Source of the DNA: Gammaproteobacteria bacterium
GTDB taxonomy: Bacteria; Pseudomonadota; Gammaproteobacteria; Ga0077536
Assembly: GCA_016209015.1 (NCBI GenBank)
Contig: JACQWY010000019.1
Location: 62,001 to 126,000, forward strand
DNA length: 64,000 nt
Direction of reading: 5' to 3'
Made by a program: the position numbers and the translations under genes. The notes below the pieces were generated by a model, which saw only the letters and a program-made list of their open reading frames with translations, did no database searches and was not told where the DNA came from. Shown here one piece after another: positions 19,768-28,600 of the stretch. Each line of letters begins with the position of its first letter. Within the stretch, counting starts at the first letter, position 1.

Positions 19768-20985
19768 ATGATTCAGCAGCATCTCCTCACCGGCATCCGC
19801 GTGCTCGATTTCACGCGCGTGCTCGCCGGCCCCACCTGCACGCGCATGTTCGCGGAATGCGGTGCGGAAGTGATCAAAGTCGAATCCGGCCCCGACGGCG
19901 ACATGGTGCGCAAGATCTCGAAATTCCGCGGCAACGATCGCAGTCTCTATCTCATCCAGCAGAACCTGAACAAGAAGAGCGTCTGTCTCGACTTCCGCAA
20001 GCCCGAGAGCATCGCGCTGCTGCGCGAGCTCGTGGCGCAGTGCGACGTCGTCGTCGAGAACTTCCGTCCGGGCGTGATGGCAAAGCTCGGTCTCGCCTAC
20101 GCGGACTGCAAGGCGATCAAGGAGGACATCGTCTACTGCTCGATCTCCGCCCTCGGCCAGAGCGGCGAGCTCGCCGCGAAGCCCGGCTACGATTTCATCG
20201 CGCAGGCGTACTCCGGCGTCACCTCGCTCATCGGCGAGCGCGACGAACCGCCTTATCTGCCGCTGCTCGGGCTGGGCGACGTGAGCACCGGCGTGCACGC
20301 CGCGTTCGGCATCGCCGCCGCGCTCCTGCACCGCGCGCGCACCGGCCTCGGCCAGTACCTCGACATCGCGCTGCTCGATTGCTACTACCACTACCACGAA
20401 GCGGCCGTGCACACCTGCAGTGGCACGCGAGGCGCGGTGAAGCCGACGCGCTCCGGGCGCCACTTCAGCTATGTCTGCCCGGCGGGCGTCTTCCGTGCGA
20501 ATGGCGGCAGCATCGTGCTCATCGGCTTCCTGCACCACTGGGCGGATCTCTGCGCCGCTCTCGGCCGGCCCGAGCTCGTCGCGGACCCCGGCTGGGCGAC
20601 GGATCAGGTGCGGCTCGCGAAAGTCGACGAGGTCGTCGGCATGATCGAGGCCTGGCTCATGAAGTTCCCGGACATCGACTCGGCAATCGCGACGCTCGAC
20701 GGCCACGGCGTACCCTGCGCGCCGATCCTGAGCGTCGAGCAGACGCTCACGCATCCGCATTTCATCGAGCGGGGCACCGTGCGCACCGTGCACGATCGCC
20801 TCGCGGGCGACATCCAGATCCCCGGCATGCCGATCAAGGGCTCGACGTATCCCGCGAACAACGACTACGTGGCCCCGCTGCTCGGCGAGCACAACGCGGA
20901 AGTGCTGTCGGGTCTCCTCGGCAAGAGCGAAGGGGAGATCGCCGCGCTCACCGCGAGCGGCGTATTGATGTCCGCGGCGAGTTGA
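19768..20985 (+). CDS. Class III (CaiB/BaiF) CoA-transferase
   Basis: 405 residues. Transfers CoA between acyl-CoA and a free acid, activating carboxylates for degradation. Family markers: GIRVLDFTRVLAGPTCTRMFAECGAEVIKVE in the first 40 residues, LNKKSVCLDFRKPE, DVVVENFRPGVMAKLGL, and the catalytic Asp in LLGLGDVSTG. Start ATG 19768. Last gene of the marR-led operon; a CoA-transferase after a monooxygenase and an esterase fits a peripheral catabolic route ending in CoA-thioesters. Which acid is used cannot be read from the sequence. Confidence 0.92.
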   Translation: MIQQHLLTGIRVLDFTRVLAGPTCTRMFAECGAEVIKVESGPDGDMVRKISKFRGNDRSLYLIQQNLNKKSVCLDFRKPESIALLRELVAQCDVVVENFRPGVMAKLGLAYADCKAIKEDIVYCSISALGQSGELAAKPGYDFIAQAYSGVTSLIGERDEPPYLPLLGLGDVSTGVHAAFGIAAALLHRARTGLGQYLDIALLDCYYHYHEAAVHTCSGTRGAVKPTRSGRHFSYVCPAGVFRANGGSIVLIGFLHHWADLCAALGRPELVADPGWATDQVRLAKVDEVVGMIEAWLMKFPDIDSAIATLDGHGVPCAPILSVEQTLTHPHFIERGTVRTVHDRLAGDIQIPGMPIKGSTYPANNDYVAPLLGEHNAEVLSGLLGKSEGEIAALTASGVLMSAAS

Positions 20986-21032
20986 GAGAGCAAGGAAGGG
21001 GTCCTGATCGTCGGCTCGAAATCCTCGATCAC

Positions 21033-21325
21033 GCGATCGATGCGCCTCCTGCGTCGGTACATCCTTCTATCGGTCTCCGCCGTCGCCCCGCGCAGGCGGG
21101 GGCCCCGTCGTTCAGCCTCGACAACAGTGTCGAACCACGGGTCGGGGATGGCACTTCGGCGCCGGCGTGATCAGGCCCCCCACCCGCGCTTCGCTGCATG
21201 CGCCGCGGGTCACCGACCGGGTCACCGACTGCGCGGGGACGACGCCGAGGGCGAAGCTCCTGCAGGTGTGCCGAGGCGCTGCGTCGTTGCGCGATCGATG
21301 CGCCTCCTGCGTCGGTACCTCTCAT
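21033..21325. repeat. Dispersed repeat element, copy flanked by two motifs
   Basis: Bounded by two copies of CGATCGATGCGCCTCCTGCG plus TCGGTAC (21033-21064 and 21290-21322). The interior has CGCCCCGCGCAGGCGGGGGCC on the left and GCGCGGGGACGACGCCG on the right, forming partly complementary arms, and a CACGGGTCGGGGATG segment. The organisation matches the element at 50594-50915. No coding potential is convincing here. Confidence 0.75.
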
Positions 21326-21347
21326 CAGGGAGCCGCGAGCACGCCCC

Positions 21348-21641
21348 TCAGCCGGCCGGCACCAACTCCGTCGGCGCCGAGAACACGAGCTTCCACGGCT
21401 TGATGTCGCAGTGCTCGAACACGCCGGCCTGCGCGAACGGATCCGCCGCGACGAGCGCACGCGCGGCCTCCAGCGTCTCCGCCTCGTAGACGAACAGCGC
21501 GCCGCTGTCGTCGGTGAACGGCCCGGCGAGCAGCAACTGTCCCGACGCCAGCAAGGTCCCGAGATAGTCGCGATGCGCGGGCCGCGTGGCGGCGATCTTC
21601 CCGGCGTCGGCAGCGTAGCGCGCGTGATTGACGAACTTCAT
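21348..21641 (-). CDS. YciI-like protein
   Basis: 97 residues with the YCII-related ferredoxin-like fold: KFVNHARYAADAGKIAATRPAHRDYL with the conserved His, then GQLLLAGPFTDDSGALFVYEAETLEAARALVAADPF. Members include dehalogenase- or isomerase-like enzymes and unknown proteins. Excellent ribosome site GGAGG eight bases before ATG 21641. Its start overlaps the stop of the upstream membrane-protein gene (ATGA, 21638-21641), so the two are translationally coupled. Confidence 0.85.
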   Translation of the reverse strand: MKFVNHARYAADAGKIAATRPAHRDYLGTLLASGQLLLAGPFTDDSGALFVYEAETLEAARALVAADPFAQAGVFEHCDIKPWKLVFSAPTELVPAG

Positions 21642-21943
21642 GCGGCAGGTCCTCCTTTCGCGCCGCGCGGCGCGTCGAAGCGTTTTGCGATCCGCACCCA
21701 GAGTATCCAGGCGACGACGGCGTAGGGCAGCACGGTCAACATCACGCGCGGCCAGGACAGATGCGAGAACACCGTCGTCATCGTGCCGTCCGCCATGCGG
21801 CAGCCGTAGCCCGCGTCGAAGAGCTTGCCGCCGTGCTTCGCGCAGAGCTCCTCGGCGATCGAGAGCAGCGAGAGGCCGCACAGCAGCACGAAGCCGAAGA
21901 CGAGCGCTCCGCCGGCGGCGCGTTTCGAGAAGGGGGCTGTCAT
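21638..21943 (-). CDS. Small two-helix membrane protein
   Basis: 101 residues, family not recognised. Helix 1 at about 11-32 (GGALVFGFVLLCGLSLLSIAEE), a loop with two cysteines (ELCAKHGG and GYGCRMADG), helix 2 at about 66-84 (RVMLTVLPYAVVAWILWV). The loop resembles the Cys-containing periplasmic loops of small inner-membrane proteins. It overlaps the following YciI-like gene by four bases. Confidence 0.65.
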   Translation of the reverse strand: MTAPFSKRAAGGALVFGFVLLCGLSLLSIAEELCAKHGGKLFDAGYGCRMADGTMTTVFSHLSWPRVMLTVLPYAVVAWILWVRIAKRFDAPRGAKGGPAA

Positions 21944-22000
21944 GGGCGGACCTCCGTTCGTCGGTGAAACACGGAAGCGCTGAACGCGTTCAGCGCAGCA

Positions 22001-22198
22001 TCAGGCGGTCTCGAGCTTGCGGCCGTCCGGCGTATCCTCCACGGGCCAGCCGACGTACGCACCGTGCGCGGGGAAGTCGCGCAGCCACCCGGCCCGGTCG
22101 TCGCGCGCGAGCGGAAAGGGACCCGCGTCGCCGGGCTCGCGCGCCGCCCACACCGGCCAGTGCGGATTCGCACGATAGGGGCACCCGCTACGAGGCAA
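22001..22198 (-). CDS. Possible 65-residue protein or 3' remnant
   Basis: An open frame with protein-like composition (NPHWPVWAAREPGD, RAGWLRDFPAHGAYVGW) and a TTG at 22198. It is in the same frame as the upstream SnoaL-like gene, beginning right after that gene's TGA at 22214-22216. It may be a separate short gene, or the tail of an older, longer protein. I see no ribosome site. Low confidence. Confidence 0.25.
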   Translation of the reverse strand: MPRSGCPYRANPHWPVWAAREPGDAGPFPLARDDRAGWLRDFPAHGAYVGWPVEDTPDGRKLETA

Positions 22199-22213
22199 GC
22201 GCCCTCGTATCCC

Positions 22214-22654
22214 TCACGCGCGGCCGAGTCCGCCCGGGCTCACGTGCGGCGCGGCTTCCGCGATCCCCGGCCAGCGCTCGGGTTCGAGATAGGTGTGGTC
22301 GCTGACGATCTTGCCGTCGCGGACCGAGAGGATCGCGCAGAACGGCGAGAGGAAATCGGGCCGCGCGCGATCGAGCACGACGGCTTCTACGATCGCAACG
22401 TCGTCGCCCGCGAAGAGCACGCGATCGACGCGCATGTAACGGCCCGGGCAGCCGCGCAGCACGGCCTGCTCGACGCGCATGAACTGCTCATGGCCCCGCG
22501 CCTCGCCGCCGGTGAAGCGGACGTGGGCGTCGGGGGCGTAGCAGTCGTGGATCATGCGCGCGACGTCCTCGTTGTAGGTCTGCTGCCAGTTCCCGACGAG
22601 CGCAAGAAGTGCGCGTTGGGCCTCGTTCGTCGGCTTGGCTCGGATGTCGCTCAT
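22214..22654 (-). CDS. SnoaL/NTF2-like protein
   Basis: 146 residues with the cone-shaped NTF2-like pattern: LVGNWQQTYNEDVARMIHDCYAPDAHVRF, ARGHEQFMRVEQAVL, VAIVEAVVLDR and ILSVRDGKIVSDHTYLE. Members act as isomerases, hydrolases or carrier-binding proteins; substrate unknown. GGAGGAG lies seven bases before ATG 22654. Confidence 0.8.
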   Translation of the reverse strand: MSDIRAKPTNEAQRALLALVGNWQQTYNEDVARMIHDCYAPDAHVRFTGGEARGHEQFMRVEQAVLRGCPGRYMRVDRVLFAGDDVAIVEAVVLDRARPDFLSPFCAILSVRDGKIVSDHTYLEPERWPGIAEAAPHVSPGGLGRA

Positions 22655-22679
22655 GACTCGTCTCCTCCAGGCAGGGGTT

Positions 22680-22959
22680 TCAGGGATTGTTCGCGGCCGG
22701 CGCCGCGGACCCGGCGCGGATCGCCGCGTCGAGGTCGAGGAAGCTCTGCTGGCTCACCGTCACGAGACCACGCCTCAGCCAATCGACATCGAGGACGACG
22801 TAGACCAGCACCACGATCGATGTGACTCTTGAACGCCTCGTTCGCGGTCGCAATCTGCCGGACGCCGAGACGGTAACCGGCCTCGATGACGACGACGAGC
22901 GAGACGAAGAGGAGGAGCGCGATCCAGCCGCCGGCGATGTCGTAGGTGAGCTCGTGCAT
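22680..22959 (-). pseudogene. DUF4239 (bestrophin-like) gene with internal deletion
   Basis: The first 48 codons read MHELTYDIAGGWIALLLFV, VVVIEAGYRLGVRQ and ATANEAFKSHID, the N-terminus of DUF4239-type membrane proteins (first helix plus cytoplasmic segment). From about 22815 the reading continues in another frame as IVVLVYVVLDVDWLRRG and TVSQQSFLDLDAAIRAG, the C-terminal helix and tail of the same family. The central part, about 150 residues in intact members, is missing and the two ends are out of frame. The gene cannot make a working product. Confidence 0.75.
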
Positions 22960-23113
22960 GGGTCCTGCCGCGTGAACGCTCTGGTCACGGGAATATACGC
23001 GAGTCCCGACCTGCGGCGCAGCCCTGCGCCGGCAGGCGACGAACGGCGCGGCCCGGTCGGCCGCGCCGTAGAGATGGAGATCGTCGTTGCCGTTCGCGGA
23101 ATTCCGCGCGCTC

Positions 23114-23455
23114 TCAGGCCGGATCGCGCCCGTCGCGCAACAGCTCGAGCCCGCGCAGGGCCGCGGCGAGCAATGCGAGATTCACGAGGATTGCACAGAA
23201 CGGCACGAGGATCCCGATCGGATAGAGTGCGACGGTCAGCCTGCGCCAGAGGAGCCCGCCCGCGATGCGCCACAGGGCGTAGAGCTGCACACCGACGTAC
23301 ACCGCGTAGCAGCCGAGCGAGATCGGTTGCGGCAGATCGAGCGCGACCTTCGCGAAGCTGACGAGCAGGAACACGGCGAGAACGAGCAGGTTGCGGCCGA
23401 CGACGACGTCGTAGTCGTGGTCAGTGGAGTCGGCGATTTCGGAGACGCGGGTCAT
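23114..23455 (-). CDS. Small integral membrane protein, unknown
   Basis: 113 residues, family not recognised. Three likely membrane helices: about 22-42 (RNLLVLAVFLLVSFAKVAL), about 46-66 (ISLGCYAVYVGVQLYALW) and about 74-100 (LTVALYPIGILVPFCAILVNLALLAAAL). Short charged ends. Next to the DUF4239 remnant but in its own unit. Confidence 0.6.
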   Translation of the reverse strand: MTRVSEIADSTDHDYDVVVGRNLLVLAVFLLVSFAKVALDLPQPISLGCYAVYVGVQLYALWRIAGGLLWRRLTVALYPIGILVPFCAILVNLALLAAALRGLELLRDGRDPA

Positions 23456-23524
23456 GGCTCGGATGAAACGGTCGGGCGCCGCATGATCGAAGCGCGCGCG
23501 GCGTGTCTCCAGTGTCTTCCTTCT

Positions 23525-23692
23525 CGTCGCCCTCGCGCAGGCGAGGGCCCGGTCATACTGCCCCGGCGCTGGGGCCGAACCGCGGGGCCTGCGCAGAATG
23601 TCTGCTCATCCTGGAATGGGGAATTCGGCCGCCCGGGGTTCACTGCTCGTGCCGCAGGTCACCGACTGGGCCCTCGCCTGCGCGAGGGCGAC
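23525..23692. repeat. Inverted-repeat element with CCTCGCGCAGGCGAGGGCCC ends
   Basis: Left arm 23525-23555 (CGTCGCCCTCGCGCAGGCGA then GGGCCCGGTCA) is inverted on the right at 23662-23692 (TGGGCCCTCGCCTGCGCGAG then GGCGAC). The 106-base interior has no convincing gene. The arms resemble the internal arms of the 21033 and 50594 elements, so it is probably a related non-coding repeat. It fills the gap 23456-23798. Confidence 0.7.
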
Positions 23693-23798
23693 AGGTATCA
23701 GCCAGGGCGCGGCTTCGACGGCGCAGCGTGGGCGCGTTCGCCGCTGCCTGCGGAATGCCGGACCGCGAATCGGGAGCGGCCTGGCGATCGACGTCGCT

Positions 23799-24209
23799 TC
23801 ATTGCAGTCGCCGCGCGCTCTCCCGCAATTTCCGCACGAGCTCGGCCGGCAGCTCCACGCCGAGCTCGGAATCCGGATTGAGCGCGACGCCGACGCCGTC
23901 CCTGAGATTGCTCACGAGCCAGCGGAACGCGACGCGCAGCCCGTGGCGGTACTCGCCCGCGCGTTCCGGCCAGCCGACGGTGCGTTCGGGCGCGGTGAAC
24001 ACGCCGACCGCGGGCTGACCCGAGGGTCCATTCAGGATCATGAGCGTCGTGGTCTCGCGCCAGCGGCCTTCCGGCGCGAGATCCTCGTTGACGAAGACGT
24101 AGACCTCCGCGGCGTACAACGCCTCGAAGAGCTGCGAGGGCGGCTGACGGCCGGCCTGGACTTCGGCGAGCACCTGCTCGAGCGAGTCGTGGCGTGCCGG
24201 ATCCGACAT
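23799..24209 (-). CDS. SseB-like protein
   Basis: 136 residues. ALYAAEVYVFVNEDLAPEGRW, TTLMILNGPSGQPAVGVFT and HGLRVAFRWLVSNLRDGVGVALNPDSELGVEL follow the SseB N-terminal domain pattern, ending in the usual 'gvvlNP' strand. Function of stand-alone members is unknown (some accompany type III or VII secretion). Start ATG 24209. It lies 22 bases downstream of an NTF2-like gene and is probably co-transcribed. Confidence 0.75.
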   Translation of the reverse strand: MSDPARHDSLEQVLAEVQAGRQPPSQLFEALYAAEVYVFVNEDLAPEGRWRETTTLMILNGPSGQPAVGVFTAPERTVGWPERAGEYRHGLRVAFRWLVSNLRDGVGVALNPDSELGVELPAELVRKLRESARRLQ

Positions 24210-24231
24210 GCTCAGCCCGCCGCCCGCATGA

Positions 24232-24666
24232 TCAACGATCCTCGACGCGGCGCATCTTCACGCGCAGGTGCTGGTATTTCCACTCGCCGTCGACCTTCAC
24301 GTAGTCGTCGTCGTAGCGCAGCCAGAACCACTTCTTCTCGCCCGTCTCCGTGTAGTCCCACGGTCCACCGATGTACCAGGTGCCGGTCGCGCGATTGCCG
24401 TTCACCTCGATCAGCGGGTTCATCATGTTGTGCTGGGAGAAGTCGAACATCTTCTGGAAATTCCGGAACAGCTCGCGGATCTCCGCGTGGCCTTTCGCCT
24501 GGCCGAAGTCCGGACTCTCCCAGATGCCGTCCTCGACGAACACGGAGCAGATGGTGTCCGGGTTGTGCATGTCGTCGCAGATGTGGGAGTAGCGGACCTT
24601 CAGTTGCTTGATCGCCTCGATGTCCTCGAGCCGGGTGATGCGCTTCGCGAGCTCAGCCATGTCCAT
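24232..24666 (-). CDS. NTF2/SnoaL-like protein
   Basis: 144 residues: an N-terminal helix (ELAKRITRLEDIEAIKQLKVRYSHICDD), FVEDGIWESPDFGQAKGHAEIRELF, then the sheet RATGTWYIGGPWDY, KKWFWLRYDDDYVKVDGEWKYQHL. This is the SnoaL_4 group that often dehydrates or isomerises cyclic substrates; the helix IKQLKVRY with a downstream Asp pair is characteristic. First of two ATGs (24666) chosen; the second is two codons later. Substrate not determinable. Confidence 0.82.
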   Translation of the reverse strand: MDMAELAKRITRLEDIEAIKQLKVRYSHICDDMHNPDTICSVFVEDGIWESPDFGQAKGHAEIRELFRNFQKMFDFSQHNMMNPLIEVNGNRATGTWYIGGPWDYTETGEKKWFWLRYDDDYVKVDGEWKYQHLRVKMRRVEDR

Positions 24667-24812
24667 CGTGATTTCCCTCGGATTGAGCCGGCCGAGGCAA
24701 CGCCGCAGAGCGCGCGGAGGACGGCGGCATGACGTGGTTGTCGTGGTCCCCGAAGCCGGGGTCCGGTCATTTGAGCGCAGACGCGCGAGTGATTCAAGGC
24801 ACGGCGGGCCCG

Positions 24813-25142
24813 TCAGGGCGACGGCTTGCCGGCGCCCTTCGGGGTGTAGCGGTAGAGCCTGCGAAGCTCTTCCTTCGCCTGTTCGAGCACCGCCCGCTGC
24901 GGGTCGTCGAGCTGGGTGCCGGCGCGGTTGATGTAGAACGTGAGTATGGACATTGCGGAACGGAACGGCGTCGTGCGGCGGCGCCGGCTCTTCTCCGCGG
25001 AGGCCTGGAGCGAGCGCGCGATCGCGAGCGGATCGTCCCAGGTGAAGACGTCGGGCTCGAGCTCGAGCGCGCTGCTCGCCCGGCTGACGCGTTGCGACCA
25101 ACGCTCGCCGATGCGGTCACGATGCTGGCGGTGGGGCGCCAT
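24813..25142 (-). CDS. DUF3175-like protein
   Basis: 109 residues, strongly basic. The pattern WSQRVSRASSALELEPDVFTWDDPLAIARSL, QASAEKSRRRRTTPFRSAMSMLT-like and TFYINRAGTQLD matches my memory of the DUF3175 family. Function unknown. ATG 25142 (MAPHRQH) preferred over the in-frame codon at 25160. Stands alone. Confidence 0.75.
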   Translation of the reverse strand: MAPHRQHRDRIGERWSQRVSRASSALELEPDVFTWDDPLAIARSLQASAEKSRRRRTTPFRSAMSILTFYINRAGTQLDDPQRAVLEQAKEELRRLYRYTPKGAGKPSP

Positions 25143-25658
25143 CGTCACGCCCCGCGGCACCGCGCGCGCCGCAGCCCGCTCCTGCGGAAAAATCTCACCT
25201 CTCTCCGATCGCTGTCGCGCACCACCGCACCTGCCCGTTCGATCGACATATCCATGAGAATCGCCGGCGGAGCAGCGGGTTCCCCACCGCGATGGAATAG
25301 ACGTTTTGCCGTGTTCTCCCGACGTGCCCGGCGCGCGGCACTGCAGGTCGGGTCATTCGGACGGCACGCGCGGCCCGGGTCCGCCCCCGTTTTGATCGCT
25401 GTCAACAAGTCGTCCTTCGCCGACGCAGATCATGAAGATCCGTCAAGGACTCGATTCAGCCTGCCGCTGTCGGAATCGACACCCGATTGAATCGGCGAGG
25501 CCGGGAGGACCGCGGGAATCGCTCCGCGATACCCCGGGGGCGCCGCCCACCTGACAGGCCCCACCCGCGCGTACGGCGAGAGTGATCGAGAACGACATGC
25601 CCAGCCCCACAGCCAGTTCCCCCCCCACATTCCGCGCAGTTCCCGCGAGGGCCGTACC
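25143..25658. other. 516-base gap, no gene recognised
   Basis: I see no convincing reading frame on either strand and no member of the window's repeat families. It presumably contains the promoter of the signalling operon that starts at 25659. Confidence 0.4.
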
Positions 25659-28600
25659 GTGAGCACGCCGCACGACGCCGGTACGGCACTCGAACGCGAG
25701 ATCGAGCATCTGCGCGTGCGCAACCGCAAGCTCGCCGAGGACAAGTCCTACTACATCCTGATCCTGCGCCTCATGGAGCAGTTGAGCCCGCTGCCCGTGC
25801 TCGAGGACATGCTCCGCGCGATGCTCGCGAGCATCGTGGATTGCATCGGCGGGACGAACATCCGGGTCTATTACTGGATCGAAGGCGAGCTGCACTGCTG
25901 CGGCTTCAAGGAGAACGACCGGTCCCTCGCGGCGATCGACCATCCGGTCGTCGAGAAGGTCGTCGCGACGCGCGAGTACGTCGAGGAGCACGGCGACGCG
26001 GAGGACGGGCTGCTGCGCGACGGCATGCTGCGCCAGACGTTCACGTGGACGTTCCCGCTCATGGTCGGGCCGGATCTCGTCGGCGTCATCCGCCTCGAGA
26101 ACCTGCACATACACGGCGCTGCGCTCGGCCGTTATCTGCCGACGTTCTGCCGTCATGCGGCGCTCATCCTCGCGAACGGCGTGCGCAACCGGGTCCATCA
26201 GCGCGCCGAGCTCGCGCTCGAGGCGGCGACCGACCGCCTGCGCCTCGCGACCGAAGCCGGCCTCATCGGGATCTGGGACTGGGACATCGCCCGCGACGTC
26301 CTGAGCTGGGACACCTCGATGTACCGGCTCTACGGCCGCACGGCCGAGACGTTTGCCGGCACGTATGCGGCCTGGCTCGAAATCGTACACCCTGAAGATC
26401 GGGCCTATGTCGACGCCGAGGCGCGCGCCGCGCTTCGCGGCGAGCGGGAATACGCGCCCGAGTTCCGCGTCGTCTGGCCCGACGGCTCGATCCGCTACAT
26501 CAAAGCCGCCGCGCAGGCCATCCGTGACGCGGACGGGAAGCCGCTGCGCGGCGTCGGGATCAATTACGATCTCACCGAGCGCAAGCAAGCCGAGGAGGCG
26601 CAGCGCCGCCTCAACCGCGAGTTGCGCGCAATCAGCGACTGCAATCAGGCGCTCATGCGCGCCACCGACGAGCACGCGCTGCTCGGCGACATCTGCCGCA
26701 TCATCTGCGAGGAAGCGGGCTATGTGATGGCGTGGGTCGGTTATGCGGAGCACGACGCCGCGCATACCGTGCAGCCGGTGGCGTCCGCGGGCCGGGACGA
26801 GGGCTATCTCGAGCATGCCCGCGTGAGCTGGGCGGACGATGTCTGGGGTCGCGGGCCGAGCGGCTCGTCGATCCGCACCGGCGAGAGCGTCCGCATCCAG
26901 GACTTCACGACCGACGAGCGCGCCGCGCCGTGGCGCGCGGCGGCGCTCGCGCGCGGCTACCGTTCCTGCGTCGGCCTCGCGCTGAAGGACACGAACGCGC
27001 GCACGTTCGGATCGCTCGTGATCTATTCCACGGAGCCCGCGGCCTTCGACGCGGCGGAGGTGCGGCTCCTCGAGGAGCTCGCGGCGGATCTCTCCTTCGG
27101 CATCACGGTGCTGCGCGGACGCAGCGAGCTCGCGGCCGCCGAAGCGGAGAACCGCACGCACCTGCGCTTCCTCGCCGGCATGGACCGCGTCAATCGCGCG
27201 ATCCAGGGCTCGCAGGACATCGAGCACCTGCTCGGCGACGTGCTCGAGGCGACCCTCGCGATCTTCGAATGCGATCGCGTGGGCCTCGCCTATCCCTGCG
27301 ATCCGGGCGCGAAATTCTGGCAGATCATGACCGAGCGCGCGAAGCCCGGCTTCGGCACGGACTACCACGGGCCGATCCCGATGTCGCCGGACCGCGCCTG
27401 GTCGATGCGGATGATCGCCGCCTCCAGCGGACCGATACGCTTCGGTCCGGGCGGCGATCACCCGCTGACGCCGGCCGCGACCGAAATCTTCGGGATCCGC
27501 GCCTACATGTCGACGGCCGTCTACCCGCGGCCGGGTGAAGTATGGGAGTTCGCGCTTGCGAGCTGTGCCGCGCCCCGCGAATGGTCGACGCAGGAGCTGA
27601 TGCTGTTCAAGGAGATCAGCCGGCGCCTGGGCGATGCCCTGTCGCGCCTGCTCGTCTATCGCGAGCTGCGCGAGAACGAGAGCAAGCTCGCCGCGGCCGA
27701 GCGCATGGCCGAGCTCGGCTACATCGATCGCGACCTCGTCCGCGGCACGGTGAGCCTGTCCGAGGAGACCTACAGGATCTGCGGTTTCCCGCCCGAGCCG
27801 CCGATCACCGCGCTCGCGGAATGGAACGCGCGCTGGCTCGGGATCGTGCATCCCGACGATCGCCCGCAGGTCGAGCAGCGCTACGCCGATGCCCTGGGCG
27901 GCGTCGCGAGCTACGACATCGAATACCGCATCGTCCACCCCGACGGCACGTTCAGGTACGTGCACGGCCGCGCCGCACTGACCTGCAACGACGCCGGTCA
28001 GCCGGTGCGCATGCTCGGCACCCTCCAGGACATCACGGCGCGGCACCTCGCCGAGGACCGGCTGCGCGCCCGCGAACGCGAGTTCCGCACGCTCGCCGAG
28101 AACTCGCCGGACGTCATCGTACGCTACGACCGAGAGTGCCGCCGTACCTACGTCAATCCCGAATTCGTACGCGTCAACGGCCTCACGCCCAGGCAGGTGA
28201 TCGGCAAGTCGCCGGAAGAGCTCTCGACGTATCTCGCGCCGCTCGCCTCCTCGTTCACCGATCGTCTGCGCAGTGTCATGCAGCGCGGCGAGCCCGAAGA
28301 AATCGACTACGACCTCGTGCGCGACGGTGAGCCGGAGTACTGGTACATACGCGCCGTGCCGGAATTCGATGCCCAGGGCCAGGTCAGCAGCGTGCTGACG
28401 ATCTGGAGCAACATCACCGCGCGCAAAGTCGCCGAACAGCGCGTCCGCACGCTCAACGCCGAGCTCTCCGCGACACTGCAGGCAATCCCCGATCTGCTGT
28501 TCGACCTCGACGGCGACGGCCGTTACCTGAGTGCGTGGGCGAAGAACCCTGCGCTGCTCGCGGCGGATCGCGAGGCGCTGATCGGCCACACCGTCCAGGA

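Noticed and set aside
24720-24790. Another copy of the dispersed element (GTCGTGGTCCCCGAAGCCGG)
   Set aside because: It has one arm-like segment only, no inverted partner and no 31-base motif.
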